DNA of 64,000 nt from Xylanimonas allomyrinae (GTDB taxonomy: Bacteria; Actinomycetota; Actinomycetes; Actinomycetales; Cellulomonadaceae): the NCBI RefSeq assembly GCF_004135345.1, contig NZ_CP035495.1, forward strand, positions 1,922,001-1,986,000, in the 5' to 3' direction. Shown here in pieces: positions 63,667-64,000 of this stretch (positions are counted from its first letter, which is position 1; the number at the start of each line of letters is the position of its first letter). Made by a program: the position numbers and the translations under genes. The notes under the pieces are model-generated. The model had not been told where the DNA came from. It saw only the letters and a list, made by a program, of their open reading frames with translations, and searched no databases.

Positions 63667-64000
63667 CGCGCTGAGTCCTTCGTCAGGAAGTCCCGCTCGG
63701 CGTTCTCGATCGCGACCGCACGAGCCAGGAGCGTGGTTCGGCGCGCGCCTTCAGTGGCGCGACGTGAGTTCATCGCGAGGCTGCCCACGAAGACGACCAC
63801 GAGCACGTAGAGCACGAGGTCGGTGCCGCGACCGATACCGACGAGGTCGGCGAGCGCCTGCACCCACGACGGGAACAGGATGGCGAGGACGGCGACGACC
63901 AGGAAGGCGATGAGGAACAGCCGCCGGAACGCAATGTTCCGCGACGACGTCGTGATCCGTCCGAGCAGGAACGTGACCACCACCATTCCGGCGACCAGGA
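63663..64000 (-). CDS. DUF2304 domain protein (partial, start outside window)
   Basis: The frame is open to the window edge, reading LVAGMVVVTFLLGRI and on, so the ATG at 63986 is probably internal. Membrane helices around 63930-63980 and 63880-63925, then FPSWVQALADLVGIGRGTDLVLYVLVV, the DUF2304 signature, and a cytoplasmic helical tail ending in an acidic-basic KDSAR. DUF2304 proteins accompany polyprenyl-phosphate GT2 enzymes and DUF2142 proteins in actinobacterial glycan loci, as here. Confidence 0.88.
   Translation of the reverse strand, partial: LVAGMVVVTFLLGRITTSSRNIAFRRLFLIAFLVVAVLAILFPSWVQALADLVGIGRGTDLVLYVLVVVFVGSLAMNSRRATEGARRTTLLARAVAIENAERDFLTKDSAR

Overview
This is a very GC-rich actinobacterial chromosome segment. 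The order lpqB-mtrB-mtrA, ahcY (sahH), pmm-manA, DUF3499, a zincin-like protein, whiB2-type regulator, manC and rml genes is the order known from Actinomycetota (in Mycobacterium tuberculosis the same genes lie between about Rv3244c and Rv3266c). Codon use, GTG starts and the envelope gene set suggest Micrococcales (Cellulomonas/Cellulosimicrobium-like); the genus is inference only. No rRNA, tRNA, CRISPR array, insertion sequence or phage gene was seen.

Layout. 1-5.3 kb (minus): hpf start, comF, lpqB, mtrB, mtrA. 5.4-12.9 kb: a MoxR-type cluster (membrane/DUF4129, DUF4350, MoxR AAA ATPase, DUF58 on plus, each coupled by a GTGA overlap), then SpoIIM-like (minus) and RDD (plus). 12.9-16.4 kb (minus): acyltransferase, LuxR-family response regulator and its sensor kinase; one identical 15-mer lies at each end of the kinase/regulator pair. 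16.6-18.1 kb: ahcY. 18.4-31.8 kb (plus): an LPXTG surface protein, then an exopolysaccharide locus (polyprenyl-phosphate sugar transferase, four GT-B glycosyltransferases, flippase, polymerase-like protein, tyrosine kinase, CAP protein, DUF4012). This locus interrupts the conserved core order and has less extreme base composition. 31.8-38.9 kb: P-type ATPase, Trm112-like, pmm, manA, a remnant region with a 52-bp pmm copy, DUF3499, zincin-like protein. 39-46 kb: DUF5719 protein, a very large glycosyltransferase, a DUF2142 protein, whiB. 46-64 kb: TIGR03089 protein, methyltransferase, UPF0104, more glycosyltransferases, three further DUF2142 proteins, rmlA/rmlC/rmlD, manC, and a DUF2304 gene running off the end.

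How it fits together. ManA, Pmm and ManC convert fructose-6-P to GDP-mannose; RmlA, RmlC and RmlD are three of the four dTDP-rhamnose enzymes (rmlB is not here). These nucleotide sugars would feed the many glycosyltransferases, and the flippase, polymerase and tyrosine kinase would assemble and export a surface polysaccharide. MtrAB-LpqB and the second two-component system are envelope-related regulators.

Two patterns run through the whole window. (1) At least ten reading-frame breaks, each repaired by adding one base in a short C/G run (several at CCCGGG), split genes that are otherwise intact; this looks like uncorrected sequence error more than decay, and frame-broken genes are annotated over their full span. 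(2) About ten genes have a TANNNT -10 hexamer 6-7 bases before a GTG/ATG start, indicating leaderless transcripts, which also helps choose starts.
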